A stretch of DNA of 64,000 nt from Shimia aestuarii (GTDB lineage: Bacteria; Pseudomonadota; Alphaproteobacteria; Rhodobacterales; Rhodobacteraceae): NCBI RefSeq assembly GCF_900114635.1, contig NZ_FOTQ01000001.1, positions 1,364,001 to 1,428,000 of the forward strand. The letters are read 5' to 3'. A program made the position numbers and the translations under genes. A model generated the notes under the pieces. That model made no database searches and was not told the DNA's origin. It was given only the letters and a program-made list of their open reading frames with translations. Shown here in pieces: positions 52,094 through 60,925 of the stretch. The stretch's first letter is position 1, and each line of letters begins with the position of its first letter.

Positions 52094-52176
52094 GTGAGGG
52101 AAGCTGCTCCGAGGCTCAAGGGCCAACTTGTCGCATGGCCCTCGGCGTTTTTCGTAGCGGGATATTGTGTTGTGGA

Positions 52177-52683
52177 TCAGGCCGCGTTGGCGGTTGGGCG
52201 CAGCCAGCCCAGAAGCGCATCCGTATCGGCGGGCAGAGAAATCGCCAGACCATCGCAAAACGTCTGAAACGCCTCGACATTGAGCGCGTTGGTGCCCACC
52301 AAAACCGGGATGTCGCGGCTCAACGCCTCTGCGATCACCTCGCGGAACCCGCGCCCCTCAGCCTCGTGCTTGCCGAACTTGTTGATGATAAGCAGTTCCG
52401 CGTCGTCAAGACGCGGCAAAGTCAGACCCACGGCGCGTTCAAGCGCATCAGCATCCAGCCGGCAGCCCTTTGCACCCTCGCCAAGGTCCTGACTGATGCG
52501 CAGGATCGGGCCATCCGGCAACACTTTCACATCCATATCGCAATGGTGGGTCTTGGGGCGCGGCGTATCGGTCTGAGTGGTTCCGGCCACTCGAACACCC
52601 TGAGCGATCAGGGCTTGCGCCGTTGCGGCCAGCGCGCGGTTCAGTTCGCCGGTCTGGTCGGTAAGGACATAGGCGAGTTTCAT
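52177..52683 (-). CDS. DUF2478 family protein
   Basis: Cytoplasmic protein of 168 residues of the DUF2478 type: MKLAYVLTDQTGELNRALAA, HHCDMDVKVLPDGPILRISQ, DLGEGAKGCRLDADALERAV and LLIINKFGKHEAEGRGFREV are its conserved blocks. Such proteins occur with molybdenum enzymes and molybdate transport genes, which fits a place behind napA. It has a P-loop-like fold in outline but no Walker motif I can see. It lies 85 nt after the 85-residue membrane protein on the same strand. Confidence 0.82.
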   Translation of the reverse strand: MKLAYVLTDQTGELNRALAATAQALIAQGVRVAGTTQTDTPRPKTHHCDMDVKVLPDGPILRISQDLGEGAKGCRLDADALERAVGLTLPRLDDAELLIINKFGKHEAEGRGFREVIAEALSRDIPVLVGTNALNVEAFQTFCDGLAISLPADTDALLGWLRPTANAA

Positions 52684-52768
52684 TGCGTTCTCCGGGAAAA
52701 AATGGAGGTTGTCGCGAGGGGCGGGCCAACGATGTTTCGTCAGCCCGTCCCGGTCATTCGATCCGGAC

Positions 52769-53026
52769 TCAGACGGTGGTGCCCTTGACGCGGACGGCGC
52801 AACCCAGCGCCCCCGCCATCAGGCCCACGCCGATCGCGATGATCAGGTCGAGCGTTTCGACTTTGGCCATGTCGAACCCGGCAAAACCCATGGTTTCGAC
52901 AAAGCCGACCACGGCGCCCAGACCTGCAGCAAGGAACAGGTTGCGGGTCATCAGGCCAAGCGTGAAGCCCAGAATACCGGCAAGGCCAAGAATGTTACCG
53001 GCAATCGTGCCCAGAAAGTTAAGCAT
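52769..53026 (-). CDS. Small Gly-rich membrane protein in the nap operon
   Basis: Unrecognised 85-residue protein with two or three hydrophobic segments: NFLGTIAGNILGLAGILGFT (about 3-22), RNLFLAAGLGAVVGFVETMG (about 28-47) and LDLIIAIGVGLMAGALGCAV (about 59-78). It starts 3 nt after the napC stop, so it must be cotranslated with napC. It might help assembly of the quinol dehydrogenase NapC or NapGH or of heme export. I know no characterised homologue. Confidence 0.7.
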   Translation of the reverse strand: MLNFLGTIAGNILGLAGILGFTLGLMTRNLFLAAGLGAVVGFVETMGFAGFDMAKVETLDLIIAIGVGLMAGALGCAVRVKGTTV

Positions 53027-53029
53027 GGA

Positions 53030-53746
53030 TCAGTCTCCGGTTTTCTCTGAAGTGGTCTTGTTCAGGTAGCCCTTGATAGCTCCGGGGTTGGCATCCGCCG
53101 TCTTGAGCGACTTGGGCCCTTTCTCCATCGCCAACTCGTCAACAACGCGTTTGTATTCGTCGAGATACCCTTCGGGCAGGCGGTGCGCGATACCCTGGTG
53201 GCAGTCGATACAGGTCATGTTGTTGTCGATCGCGCGCTGGTGTTCCTTGGCGGCGCGGGTCTCCTGAATGGTGAAGTCCATATAATCGAAGTTATGGCAG
53301 TTCCGGCATTCACGGCTGTCGGACGCTTTCATCTTCTTCCAGGTCTGCGAGGCCATCTTCAGGCGGTGATCTTCATATTTCTCAGGCGTGTCGATGGTGC
53401 CCATCAGCTCGTGATAAACGTCTTTCACGGCCATCACCTTGGCCTTGACCTTGTGGTTCCATTCCTTGGGCACGTGGCAGTCCGAACAGATCGCACGCAC
53501 ACCCGAGTGGTTGTTGTAGTGGATCGTTTCGCGATACTCACCGAGGTTGGTTTCCATGGTATGGCAGCCGGTGCAGAATTCCTCGGTGTTGGTCATTTCC
53601 ATGGACCAGTGGAATCCACCCCAGAACAGGATGCCTGCCATGAAGCCGACGATCAGCGTGAAGCCCACGCTGAGCACCCCGGATGGGCTCCAGAACCAGC
53701 CCCAGATGCGGCCGAGCAGCCCCGGTCTTTTGTCTTGGTCTGACAT
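53030..53746 (-). CDS. napC: NapC, membrane tetraheme quinol dehydrogenase
   Basis: Membrane-anchored c-type cytochrome that passes electrons from quinol to NapAB, 238 residues. One N-terminal helix (about 25-46) is followed by four CXXCH heme sites: CTGCH, CSDCH, CRNCH and CIDCH. The signature EFCTGCHTMETNLGEYRETIHYNN (about residues 62-85) is typical. The start at 53746 follows AAAGGA; the open frame extends to 53833 without family match. It is coupled to a small membrane protein 3 nt downstream. Confidence 0.97.
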   Translation of the reverse strand: MSDQDKRPGLLGRIWGWFWSPSGVLSVGFTLIVGFMAGILFWGGFHWSMEMTNTEEFCTGCHTMETNLGEYRETIHYNNHSGVRAICSDCHVPKEWNHKVKAKVMAVKDVYHELMGTIDTPEKYEDHRLKMASQTWKKMKASDSRECRNCHNFDYMDFTIQETRAAKEHQRAIDNNMTCIDCHQGIAHRLPEGYLDEYKRVVDELAMEKGPKSLKTADANPGAIKGYLNKTTSEKTGD

Positions 53747-53769
53747 GATCGTTATCCTTTCCGCGCGCC

Positions 53770-54204
53770 TCAGTTCGAGGGGTTGAAGGTATTGTCGACC
53801 AGCGCGGGCGCTTCGGCCTGCGGTACGTGACACTGGTTACAGAACCAACGGGTGCCAGCCACGCTGTCAAGCTGGTTGCCGTCACGGTCGAGATAGTGGG
53901 TCATCGACAAGGTCGGTGCGCCGCGTTCACCCGCATTACTCCAGTCATGGCAGGCCAGACACTGGTTTGCCGAGAGGTCGATCTGGTAGCTGTCGATCTG
54001 GTGCGGGACCAGCGGCGGCTGCTGACGGTAGTTGCGCACGAACCGTTTTTCTTCCTGACGGTAGTTGTCTTCGAGCGGCACGTATTCATCAACCTGCGAT
54101 CCGCGCAGGCTTTTGACATTGCTGGCCTGCTGGGCGACGGCCAGGCCGCCTGCGGCAACCACGGCCGCTATGGTCAGGGCACTGATGAGGCGTTGTTTTT
54201 TCAT
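53770..54204 (-). CDS. napB: NapB, diheme cytochrome subunit of periplasmic nitrate reductase
   Basis: Small periplasmic subunit, 144 residues with a signal peptide (about 1-24). It has two heme-binding motifs, CLACH near residue 82 and CNQCH near 123, and the NapB block VPLEDNYRQEEKRFVRNYRQQPPLVPHQID (about residues 42-70). It transfers electrons from NapC to NapA. The order here is napF-D-A-G-H-B-C, so napB is separated from napA by napGH. Confidence 0.96.
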   Translation of the reverse strand: MKKQRLISALTIAAVVAAGGLAVAQQASNVKSLRGSQVDEYVPLEDNYRQEEKRFVRNYRQQPPLVPHQIDSYQIDLSANQCLACHDWSNAGERGAPTLSMTHYLDRDGNQLDSVAGTRWFCNQCHVPQAEAPALVDNTFNPSN

Positions 54205-54225
54205 CTTGCTATCTCCTTGGCTCGC

Positions 54226-55146
54226 TCAGGCGGCTTTGCCGACCTTTGGCGCAGGGTTGGATCGAGTTCGGACACGCCCCGGCGCGGGCGTCTCGTCGAA
54301 ACGATGGGTAAAGTGGAAAACGTCGACCGAGCACACGTCGATGCAGCGGCCGCAATTGGTACAATCCGGCGACAGGATCAGAGGGGTGTCCTCGTCCGTG
54401 CCGCGCAGGGCGGGGGTGATCACGTGCATTTCCGGGCACACGGCGAAACAGTCCATGCAATCATCGCAGGCTTCGCGTTTGTCGGCGGTGATGCGGAGCA
54501 CGGATTTCTGTCCCAGAAGACCATAGAAGGCGCCCACGGGGCAGAGGTGGCCACACCAGCCGCGCCGCGCCAAGATCAGATCAAACAGGAAGACGCCGAT
54601 CACGAAGGCCCAGGCAAAGCCCATGCCAAAGATCAACCCGCGATGCAGCATCGAGATCGGGTTGACGAACTCCCATGCGATGGTCCCGGTCAGAGCCGAA
54701 ACCGCGATCACCATGCCGAGCATGAAATACCGGGTGTTGCGTTTGGGCTGCCAGCCCTTGGGCAGGTCGAGCTTGCGATGCAACCAAGAGGCGGCGTCTG
54801 TCACCGGGTTGATCGGGCAGACCCAGCTGCAATAGACCCGGCCACCAATGAGCGCGTAGGCCACGCCCACGATCAGCGCGCCGATAAGCGCCGTGAGTTC
54901 GGGCCAGTGGCCGGCGGCCAGACCTTGGAGCGTGATGAAGGGGTCGGTCAGCGGCAGGATGTCAAAGGTCATCGACCCCGAGAGGTTGCCTTTGACCCAC
55001 CAGATGCCGAACCACGGCCCCAACAGGAACAGCGACAGGAAAAACGTCTGGCTGACCCGACGCAGGATCAGATACCGATGGGCATTGAACCAGCCCTTGT
55101 CCCGGATCGCTTCGGCGCCAACGGGGAGGTGGGTCTTGTCACTCAT
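54226..55146 (-). CDS. napH: NapH, membrane ferredoxin-type quinol oxidase subunit
   Basis: Membrane protein of 306 residues with four transmembrane helices and two cytoplasmic 4Fe-4S motifs (CDDCMDCFAVCPE and CTNCGRCIDVCS near residues 225-270), plus the CxxxCP motifs YCSWVCPINP and GHLCPVGAFYG. With NapG it forms a second route from quinol to NapB. It overlaps the napG stop by one base. Confidence 0.95.
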   Translation of the reverse strand: MSDKTHLPVGAEAIRDKGWFNAHRYLILRRVSQTFFLSLFLLGPWFGIWWVKGNLSGSMTFDILPLTDPFITLQGLAAGHWPELTALIGALIVGVAYALIGGRVYCSWVCPINPVTDAASWLHRKLDLPKGWQPKRNTRYFMLGMVIAVSALTGTIAWEFVNPISMLHRGLIFGMGFAWAFVIGVFLFDLILARRGWCGHLCPVGAFYGLLGQKSVLRITADKREACDDCMDCFAVCPEMHVITPALRGTDEDTPLILSPDCTNCGRCIDVCSVDVFHFTHRFDETPAPGRVRTRSNPAPKVGKAA

Positions 55147-56006
55147 CAGTTAGACCCCCCTGTGCCGGGCAGCGAGAAGGACGGTTTGAACCCGCCTTCC
55201 ATGCTGGGATCGGGGATCGCGTCTCCGGTGAAGCCACCGGGCGCAACAAGGTTGTCCGTGCCCGGTCCGGGCAGGCGGTCGGGCAGGTCGATCAACTCGT
55301 CAACCAGCGGGTTGTTTTCCTCCCAGCCGCGTTTGTAGTGGTCGGCGGCTTCGGCGCGGGCGGTGCGCATCGGCAGCACCTTGATCGCGCTTTCGCCCGG
55401 AAGCACACAGGATTTTTCACATTTGCCGCAGCCGGTGCATTTGTCGGCATGCACCGTGGGCATAAAAATCGCATGGTGACCCGAGCGCGCGTTGTGCGTG
55501 GTCTCAAGCGTGATCGCCTCGTCAATGACGGGGCAGACGCGATAACAGACGTCACAGCGCAGGCCCAGCGCGTTGAGGCAGTTTTCCTGATCGATCAGGA
55601 CGGCGACACCCATCTTGGCGTCGTCGATATTGGTCAGCCCCTTGTCGAGCGCACCTGTCGGGCAGGCGGCGACACAGGGGATGTCGTCACACATCTCGCA
55701 AGGGATGTCGCGGGCGGTGAAGAACGGCGTTCCGGTGGCAGCGCCATCCACACCCAGTTCGGCCAGCACCAGTGTGTCATAGGGGCAATCGCGCACGCAA
55801 AGACCACAGCGGATACAGGCAGACAGGAAATCATCTTCGGCCAGAGCCCCGGGAGGGCGGATGGCGCGGTCCGGCAGGGCGCGGGCGTCCTGAACCAGCC
55901 AGGTAAGTCCCATGCCCGCCACGGCACAGCCTGCCGCCCCGCGCGCTGCATCCTGAAGGAAGCGGCGGCGGTCGCGGTTCTTGATCTGTGTCGTCTTGGC
56001 GGACAT
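55146..56006 (-). CDS. napG: NapG, periplasmic iron-sulfur protein
   Basis: Tat-exported ferredoxin-like protein, 286 residues; the signal has [14 protein letters not shown]. Four 4Fe-4S motifs are visible: [42 protein letters not shown] and [11 protein letters not shown]. It accepts electrons from NapH and passes them to the Nap enzyme. It lies 43 nt downstream of napA. The unusually long C-terminal tail is Pro/Gly-rich. Confidence 0.95.
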   Translation of the reverse strand: MSAKTTQIKNRDRRRFLQDAARGAAGCAVAGMGLTWLVQDARALPDRAIRPPGALAEDDFLSACIRCGLCVRDCPYDTLVLAELGVDGAATGTPFFTARDIPCEMCDDIPCVAACPTGALDKGLTNIDDAKMGVAVLIDQENCLNALGLRCDVCYRVCPVIDEAITLETTHNARSGHHAIFMPTVHADKCTGCGKCEKSCVLPGESAIKVLPMRTARAEAADHYKRGWEENNPLVDELIDLPDRLPGPGTDNLVAPGGFTGDAIPDPSMEGGFKPSFSLPGTGGSN

Positions 56007-56049
56007 GGGTTTCTCTTGAGGTCAGCTATCGAGCCAGTAGGTGAGCGCG

Positions 56050-58551
56050 TCAGGCGCGCTCAATCTTGCAGGCACATTTCTTGAAGTCGGTCTCTTTCGA
56101 GATCGGGCAGGTCGCATCCAGCGTCAGCTTGTTGGTCAGCTGGCTTTCATCGAACCACGGCATGAACACGACCCCTTTGGGCATCTTGTTCCGGCCACGG
56201 GTTTCGACCCGGCTCACCACGTCGCCACGGCGGGTCGACAGGGTGATTTCCTGACCCCGGCGCAGACCGCGATCCTTGGCGTCCGACGGGTGCATGTAGA
56301 CCACGGCGGACGGGTAGGACCGGTGCAGCTCCGGCACACGACGGGTCATCGAGCCCGAGTGCCAATGCTCAAGCACACGGCCGGTGACCAGCCACAGGTT
56401 GTACTCGTCATCCGGCTCTTCCGGGGCAGGTTCGAACGGTGCGAAGATGATGTTCGCCTTGCCGTCCGGCTTGCCGTAGAACTTGACGCCTTCGCCCTCT
56501 TTCACATAGGGGTCATAGCCTTCACGGAAGCGGTAGAGCGTTTCCTTGCCATCGACGACCGGCCAGCGCAGACCGCGGGCATTGTGGTAGACGTCGAAGT
56601 CGGCCAGATCGTGCGCCTTCCCGCGCCCGAAGGACGCGTATTCCTCGAACAGGCCCTTCTGAATGTAGAAGCCGAAATGTTCGGATTCGTCATTGTCAAA
56701 ACCTTCTGCGGTTTCCGACAGCGGGAACTTGTCCACCTGACCGTTGGCATAGAGCACCTCGAACAGGGTCTTGCCCTTGTATTCGGGGTTGGCATCGAGG
56801 ATCTCGGCCGGCCACACTTCGTCGGTCTTGAAGCGCTTGGAGAACTCCATCACCTGCCAGACGTCCGAACGTGCCTGACCCGGTGCCTTGACCTGCTGAC
56901 GCCAGAACTGGGTGCGGCGTTCAGCGTTACCATAGGCACCTTCCTTTTCGACCCACATCGCCGTGGGCAGAATGAGGTCAGCGGCGAGCGCGGTAACGGT
57001 TGGATAGGGATCGGAAACCACGATGAAGTTGTCGGGGTTGCGATAGCCCGGCCAGCCTTCTTCGTTGATGTTCGGCGCCGCCTGCATGTTGTTGGTACAC
57101 TGCACCCAGTAGGCGTTGATCTTGCCATCCTTGAGGTGGCGGTGCTGCAAAACCGCGTGGGCGCCGACCTTGCCGTTGAGCAGACCCTTGGGCAGCTTCC
57201 ACTTTTCTTCCGAGAAGGTACGGTGGCCTTCGTTGGCGACCACGAGGTCGGCGGGCAGACGGTGGGCAAAGGTGCCAACCTCGCGCGCAGTACCACAAGC
57301 CGACGGCTGACCGGTGAGCGAGAAGGGCGAGTTGCCCGGCTCGGAGATTTTGCCGGTGAGCAGGTGCACGTTGTACATCAGCGAGTTCACCCAGGAACCG
57401 CGGGTGTGCTGGTTGAAGCCCATGGTCCAGAGCGACATGACCTTGCGGTCGGGGTCGGCATACTGGGCCGCAAGGCGCAGCAGCGCGGACTCCGGAACGC
57501 CGGACATCTCGCTGACTTTCTCGAGCGTGTATTCCGAGACGTATTCCTTGTAGGCTTCGAAATCGATCTTTTCGAGCTTGCCGTGCTTGCCTTCGTGGCT
57601 GGGATTGGCGGCTGCCTGTTCCAGCGCGTGTTCGGGGCGCAGGCCATAACCGATATCGGTCGGGGTCTTGGTGAAGTTGACGTTCTTGTTCACGAAGTCC
57701 CAGTTCACCGCGTCATTGTCGATGATGTACTTGGCGATGAAGTTCAGGATCGCAAGGTCGGTCTGCGGCTTGAAGATCATGCCGTTGTCGGCCAGCTCGA
57801 AAGAGCGGTGTTCGAAGGTCGAGAGCACATGCACCTGGCTGCCCGGCTTGGTCAGGCGGGTGTTGGTCAGGCGCGACCACAGGATCGGGTGCATCTCGGC
57901 CATGTTCGAGCCCCAGAGCACGAACGTATCGGCATGCTCGAGGTCATCATAGCAGCCCATCGGTTCGTCGATGCCGAAGGTACGGATAAAGGCGGCCACG
58001 GCGGACGCCATGCAGTGACGGGCGTTCGGGTCGATGTTGTTCGAGCGGAAACCGCCCTTCATGAGCTTGGACGCGGCATAGCCTTCCCAGACGGTCCACT
58101 GGCCCGAGCCGAACATGCCGATGCCATCGGGGCCTTTTTCCTTGAGCGCGGCTTTCCACTTCTCGGCCATGATGTCGAAGGCTTCTTCCCACGACACGGG
58201 TGTGAATTCGCCTTCCTTGTCGTATTTGCCGTTGGTCTTGCGCAGCAGCGGTTGGGTCAGGCGGTCTTCGCCGTACATGATCTTGGACAGGAAGTAGCCC
58301 TTGATACAGTTCAGGCCCCGGTTCACGGGTGCCTTGGGGTCACCCTGGGTGGCGACGACGCGGCCGTCCTTGGTGCCGACCAGAACCGAGCAGCCGGTGC
58401 CGCAGAAGCGGCAGGCGGCCTTGTCCCAGCGGATATCGGGGGTGCCGACCTGTGCGGCAGCGGCGCTGGGCAGGGTGATCCCGGCAGCCGAAGCGGTTGC
58501 GGCGGCGGCCGAGGCTTTCAGAAAGGAACGTCGGGACGTTGGCAATGTCAT
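56050..58551 (-). CDS. napA: NapA, periplasmic nitrate reductase catalytic subunit
   Basis: Molybdenum bis-MGD enzyme of 833 residues that reduces nitrate to nitrite in the periplasm. The Tat signal is [19 protein letters not shown]. The N-terminal 4Fe-4S motif is [14 protein letters not shown] with the fourth Cys in [10 protein letters not shown]. The Mo-binding Cys lies in [15 protein letters not shown] near residue 180. The C-terminal MGD-binding region includes [20 protein letters not shown]. It is preceded by napD and followed by napGH. Confidence 0.99.
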   Translation of the reverse strand: MTLPTSRRSFLKASAAAATASAAGITLPSAAAAQVGTPDIRWDKAACRFCGTGCSVLVGTKDGRVVATQGDPKAPVNRGLNCIKGYFLSKIMYGEDRLTQPLLRKTNGKYDKEGEFTPVSWEEAFDIMAEKWKAALKEKGPDGIGMFGSGQWTVWEGYAASKLMKGGFRSNNIDPNARHCMASAVAAFIRTFGIDEPMGCYDDLEHADTFVLWGSNMAEMHPILWSRLTNTRLTKPGSQVHVLSTFEHRSFELADNGMIFKPQTDLAILNFIAKYIIDNDAVNWDFVNKNVNFTKTPTDIGYGLRPEHALEQAAANPSHEGKHGKLEKIDFEAYKEYVSEYTLEKVSEMSGVPESALLRLAAQYADPDRKVMSLWTMGFNQHTRGSWVNSLMYNVHLLTGKISEPGNSPFSLTGQPSACGTAREVGTFAHRLPADLVVANEGHRTFSEEKWKLPKGLLNGKVGAHAVLQHRHLKDGKINAYWVQCTNNMQAAPNINEEGWPGYRNPDNFIVVSDPYPTVTALAADLILPTAMWVEKEGAYGNAERRTQFWRQQVKAPGQARSDVWQVMEFSKRFKTDEVWPAEILDANPEYKGKTLFEVLYANGQVDKFPLSETAEGFDNDESEHFGFYIQKGLFEEYASFGRGKAHDLADFDVYHNARGLRWPVVDGKETLYRFREGYDPYVKEGEGVKFYGKPDGKANIIFAPFEPAPEEPDDEYNLWLVTGRVLEHWHSGSMTRRVPELHRSYPSAVVYMHPSDAKDRGLRRGQEITLSTRRGDVVSRVETRGRNKMPKGVVFMPWFDESQLTNKLTLDATCPISKETDFKKCACKIERA

Positions 58552-58563
58552 GGCAGGGCCTCC

Positions 58564-58827
58564 TCAGAGCGTATGCGCGGCGGCCGTGTCGGGGCCGAGC
58601 GGTTCGAAATGGTGATAAGTGAGCGTGACGGTCAGCACGCCGGGGATCTGGTGCATGTCCATGATCTGATCCGATGCGCGTTTGTCAGCGGTGTCTTCAA
58701 CGGTGACAACGATGCGCCCGTCTTCATGGGCGTGCACCTCGCCGCCTTCGGTCGCGTTGATCGCGGAAATGACTTCTTCGGCCTTTTCCGGAGTCGCATG
58801 GACCAGGCATCCGCAGATGTTCAGCAT
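58564..58827 (-). CDS. napD: NapD, Tat proofreading chaperone for NapA
   Basis: Cytoplasmic protein of 87 residues that binds the NapA signal peptide. Typical segments are MLNICGCLVHATPEKAEEVI, INATEGGEVHAHEDGRIVVT and MDMHQIPGVLTVTLTYHHFE with the conserved IPGV turn. It overlaps the napF stop by 7 nt and lies 12 nt before napA. Confidence 0.95.
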   Translation of the reverse strand: MLNICGCLVHATPEKAEEVISAINATEGGEVHAHEDGRIVVTVEDTADKRASDQIMDMHQIPGVLTVTLTYHHFEPLGPDTAAAHTL

Positions 58828-59327
58828 GGCTTTTCCTCGCTGTGCTGGGGGGTGACTTGATGAAAGGCAACAGCGCCCGCCGGGCAGGCCGCCGCGCAGG
58901 CGCCGCAGCCGATGCAGCTATCGCTGTCAAAGGTGATATCGGCCCGTCCGTTGAGCTGGGGACGGAACCGGATGGCCCGCTGTTCGCACTGATCTTCGCA
59001 CGTCCGGCAGGTTATACCCTGCAGGTTCAGGCAGGACGACGTGGGTTTCGCACGCCAGTTCCAGCCCGAGGCGGGTAGAATGGCCTCCGGCTCGCAAACC
59101 GATGCGCACACTCCACAGAAGGTGCATTCCCCCTTGGCCAGATCGACCTTGGGCAAACCGTCCTCATCATGGAAGATTATCGCCTCGGGACAGGCCTTGA
59201 TACAGGCATCACACTTGGTGCAGGTCTCGGCAAAGTCGTCCGGTGTCAATGCGCCGGGAGGACGCATGACATTGGACCGCGTAAAGCGGCCTCTCAGAAA
59301 AGAACGACGGGCTGGCTTATGAGACAT
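58821..59327 (-). CDS. napF: NapF, cytoplasmic 4Fe-4S protein
   Basis: Ferredoxin-type protein of 168 residues. Four cluster motifs are visible: CTKCDACIKACPE, CTFCGVCASVCEPEA, CRTCEDQCEQRA and CIGCGACAAACPAG. The N terminus has ARRSFLRGRF, similar to a Tat motif but without a hydrophobic stretch, as usual for NapF. It is the first gene of the nap operon; no napE is seen upstream. An FNR-like box lies about 57 nt before its start. Confidence 0.95.
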   Translation of the reverse strand: MSHKPARRSFLRGRFTRSNVMRPPGALTPDDFAETCTKCDACIKACPEAIIFHDEDGLPKVDLAKGECTFCGVCASVCEPEAILPASGWNWRAKPTSSCLNLQGITCRTCEDQCEQRAIRFRPQLNGRADITFDSDSCIGCGACAAACPAGAVAFHQVTPQHSEEKPC

Positions 59328-59383
59328 GCTCTTGCTCGCGAAAACATCGACATAGCCATAGTGCGAAACCCTGAGTCGGGTAC

Positions 59384-59397
59384 TTGATCTGCATCAT
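59384..59397 (-). promoter_or_regulatory. FNR-type box upstream of napF
   Basis: TTGAT-CTGC-ATCAT, one base off the FNR consensus TTGAT-N4-ATCAA. It is centred about 63 nt before the napF start, a suitable place for activation of the nap operon by FNR or by the Crp/Fnr protein encoded at 60926. Confidence 0.7.
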
Positions 59398-59463
59398 ACA
59401 AATGCAGATTTTTATGGATTAAGTCCCTGTAAGAATTCCGAAAATTGAATAAGTAGATGCTGC

Positions 59464-59485
59464 CCCGCAGCAATGTTGCTGCGGG
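59464..59485. terminator. GC-rich hairpin after hemA
   Basis: CCCGCAGCAA (59464-59473) pairs perfectly with TTGCTGCGGG (59476-59485), leaving a very small loop. It lies 41 nt past the hemA stop on the hemA transcript. No T-run follows, so it may be a weak terminator insulating nap from hemA. Confidence 0.5.
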
Positions 59486-59526
59486 CCAATAAAACATGAC
59501 TAGATCGTGCACCTTTTAGAGGTTTG

Positions 59527-60753
59527 TTACTGGGCGGCGCACGGAATCCTTGCCATTTGGCACCGATTCCAAAGTTCGGAAAGAGCACCAAGAAGTTGAG
59601 CGACATCCGCCTCGGAATGAACCGGGGACGGAGTGATTCGCAGACGTTCCGTACCCTTTGGCACGGTCGGATAGTTAATCGGCTGGATGTAAATCCCGAA
59701 CTCTTCCATGAGCGTGTCGGAGATGAATTTGCATTTGACTGGGTCACCCACCATCACCGGGATGATGTGGCTCGGGTTGGGCAGATGCGGGATGCCAAGC
59801 TCGTCGAGACCGGCACGCACTGCGGCCACGCGGTCACGCTGACCCTTGCGTTCGCTGCCTGATTGCTTGAGGCGGCGCACCGACGCGGCCGCACCAGCGG
59901 CGACTGCTGGCGGCAATGCCGTGGTGAAGATGAACCCGCTGGCAAAGCTGCGCACGAAGTCGCACAGCTCGGTCGAAGCGGCGATGTATCCGCCGACAAC
60001 GCCGAATGCCTTGCCCAGCGTCCCTTCGATCACGGTCAGGCGATCCATAAGGCCTTCCTGCTCTGCGATGCCACCGCCGCGCGGGCCGTAAAGGCCAACC
60101 GCGTGCACCTCATCAAGATAGGTCATGGCGCCGTATTTGTCCGCAAGGTCGCAAATCTCGGCAATCGGTGCGATGTCCCCATCCATGGAATATACGGATT
60201 CAAAAGCGATCATTTTGGGCGCATTGGCTGGCGCCGCAGCCAACTTGGCCTCAAGATCAGCCAGATCATTATGCTTCCAGATGACTTTCTGTGCCCGTGA
60301 GTGGCGAATGCCTTCGATCATGGAAGCATGGTTGAGCGCGTCCGAAAACACGATCATGTCAGGAATTTCCGAAGCCAGCGTCCCCAACGCCGCCCAGTTC
60401 GAGACATAGCCGGAGGTAAAGAGAAGCGCGGCGTCCTTGCCATGCAGATCGGCCAGTTCACGTTCGAGAAGAACGTGGTCATGCGTCGTGCCGGAAATGT
60501 TGCGCGTGCCCCCTGCCCCGGCGCCACAGCGATCCAGTGCGTCATGCATTGCGCCGGTCACGTCGGGATGCTGACCCATGCCGAGATAGTCGTTCGAGCA
60601 CCAGATCGTCACGTCCTGCTGCTGCCCCGATTGCGCGGTGTGCTCCGCACGGGGGAAATCGCCGCGATAGCGGGCGAGATCGGCAAAGACGCGGTAGTTA
60701 CCCTCGTCTTGCAGCGCAGTCAGGCGGTCTGAAAAGTAGCTCTGAAAATCCAT
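59527..60753 (-). CDS. hemA: 5-aminolevulinate synthase
   Basis: PLP enzyme of 408 residues that condenses glycine with succinyl-CoA, the first step of heme synthesis by the C4 (Shemin) route. Signatures include [34 protein letters not shown] (residues ~75-95), [37 protein letters not shown] and the PLP Lys of [16 protein letters not shown] near residue 248. The position beside nap, nor and a Crp/Fnr gene, with an FNR box upstream, suggests a paralogue induced to supply heme for denitrification cytochromes rather than the only ALAS gene. Its start is preceded by AAGAGG and just upstream by a hairpin-capable repeat. Confidence 0.97.
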   Translation of the reverse strand: MDFQSYFSDRLTALQDEGNYRVFADLARYRGDFPRAEHTAQSGQQQDVTIWCSNDYLGMGQHPDVTGAMHDALDRCGAGAGGTRNISGTTHDHVLLERELADLHGKDAALLFTSGYVSNWAALGTLASEIPDMIVFSDALNHASMIEGIRHSRAQKVIWKHNDLADLEAKLAAAPANAPKMIAFESVYSMDGDIAPIAEICDLADKYGAMTYLDEVHAVGLYGPRGGGIAEQEGLMDRLTVIEGTLGKAFGVVGGYIAASTELCDFVRSFASGFIFTTALPPAVAAGAAASVRRLKQSGSERKGQRDRVAAVRAGLDELGIPHLPNPSHIIPVMVGDPVKCKFISDTLMEEFGIYIQPINYPTVPKGTERLRITPSPVHSEADVAQLLGALSELWNRCQMARIPCAAQ

Positions 60754-60767
60754 GGCGGGCCTCTTGC

Positions 60768-60789
60768 GGTTTCTTGATTGTCAGAAACC
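60768..60789 (-). promoter_or_regulatory. Inverted repeat just upstream of the hemA ribosome site
   Basis: GGTTTCT (60768-60774) and AGAAACC (60783-60789) are perfect complements with an 8-bp spacer holding TTGATTGTCA-like sequence. On the hemA transcript it would form a hairpin right before the AAGAGG ribosome site. It could also be a protein-binding palindrome near the transcription start. Confidence 0.45.
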
Positions 60790-60809
60790 ACATTCAGGCC
60801 GGCGAATTC

Positions 60810-60823
60810 TTGACAATCGTCAA
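60810..60823. promoter_or_regulatory. Perfect FNR/NNR-type box between hemA and its regulator
   Basis: TTGAC-AATC-GTCAA is a perfect palindrome of the FNR/NNR class. It lies 57 nt upstream of hemA and 103 nt upstream of the divergent crp/fnr gene, so it could serve hemA as an activation site and the regulator as autoregulation. Confidence 0.8.
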
Positions 60824-60925
60824 GAGTGGCGTCGATCCGCATGTCATGGACGTCTCGTCATTCATTTGATAGGGCTGTTGCCATGTTGGGCCGCAGAGCG
60901 GGCCACAGGACTTAAGGAAACACGC

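Noticed and set aside
56041..58860. A 939-codon open frame antisense to napA and napD
   Set aside because: NapA on the minus strand is certain. The plus-strand frame is a codon-bias shadow with no recognisable family and no gene-like start context.
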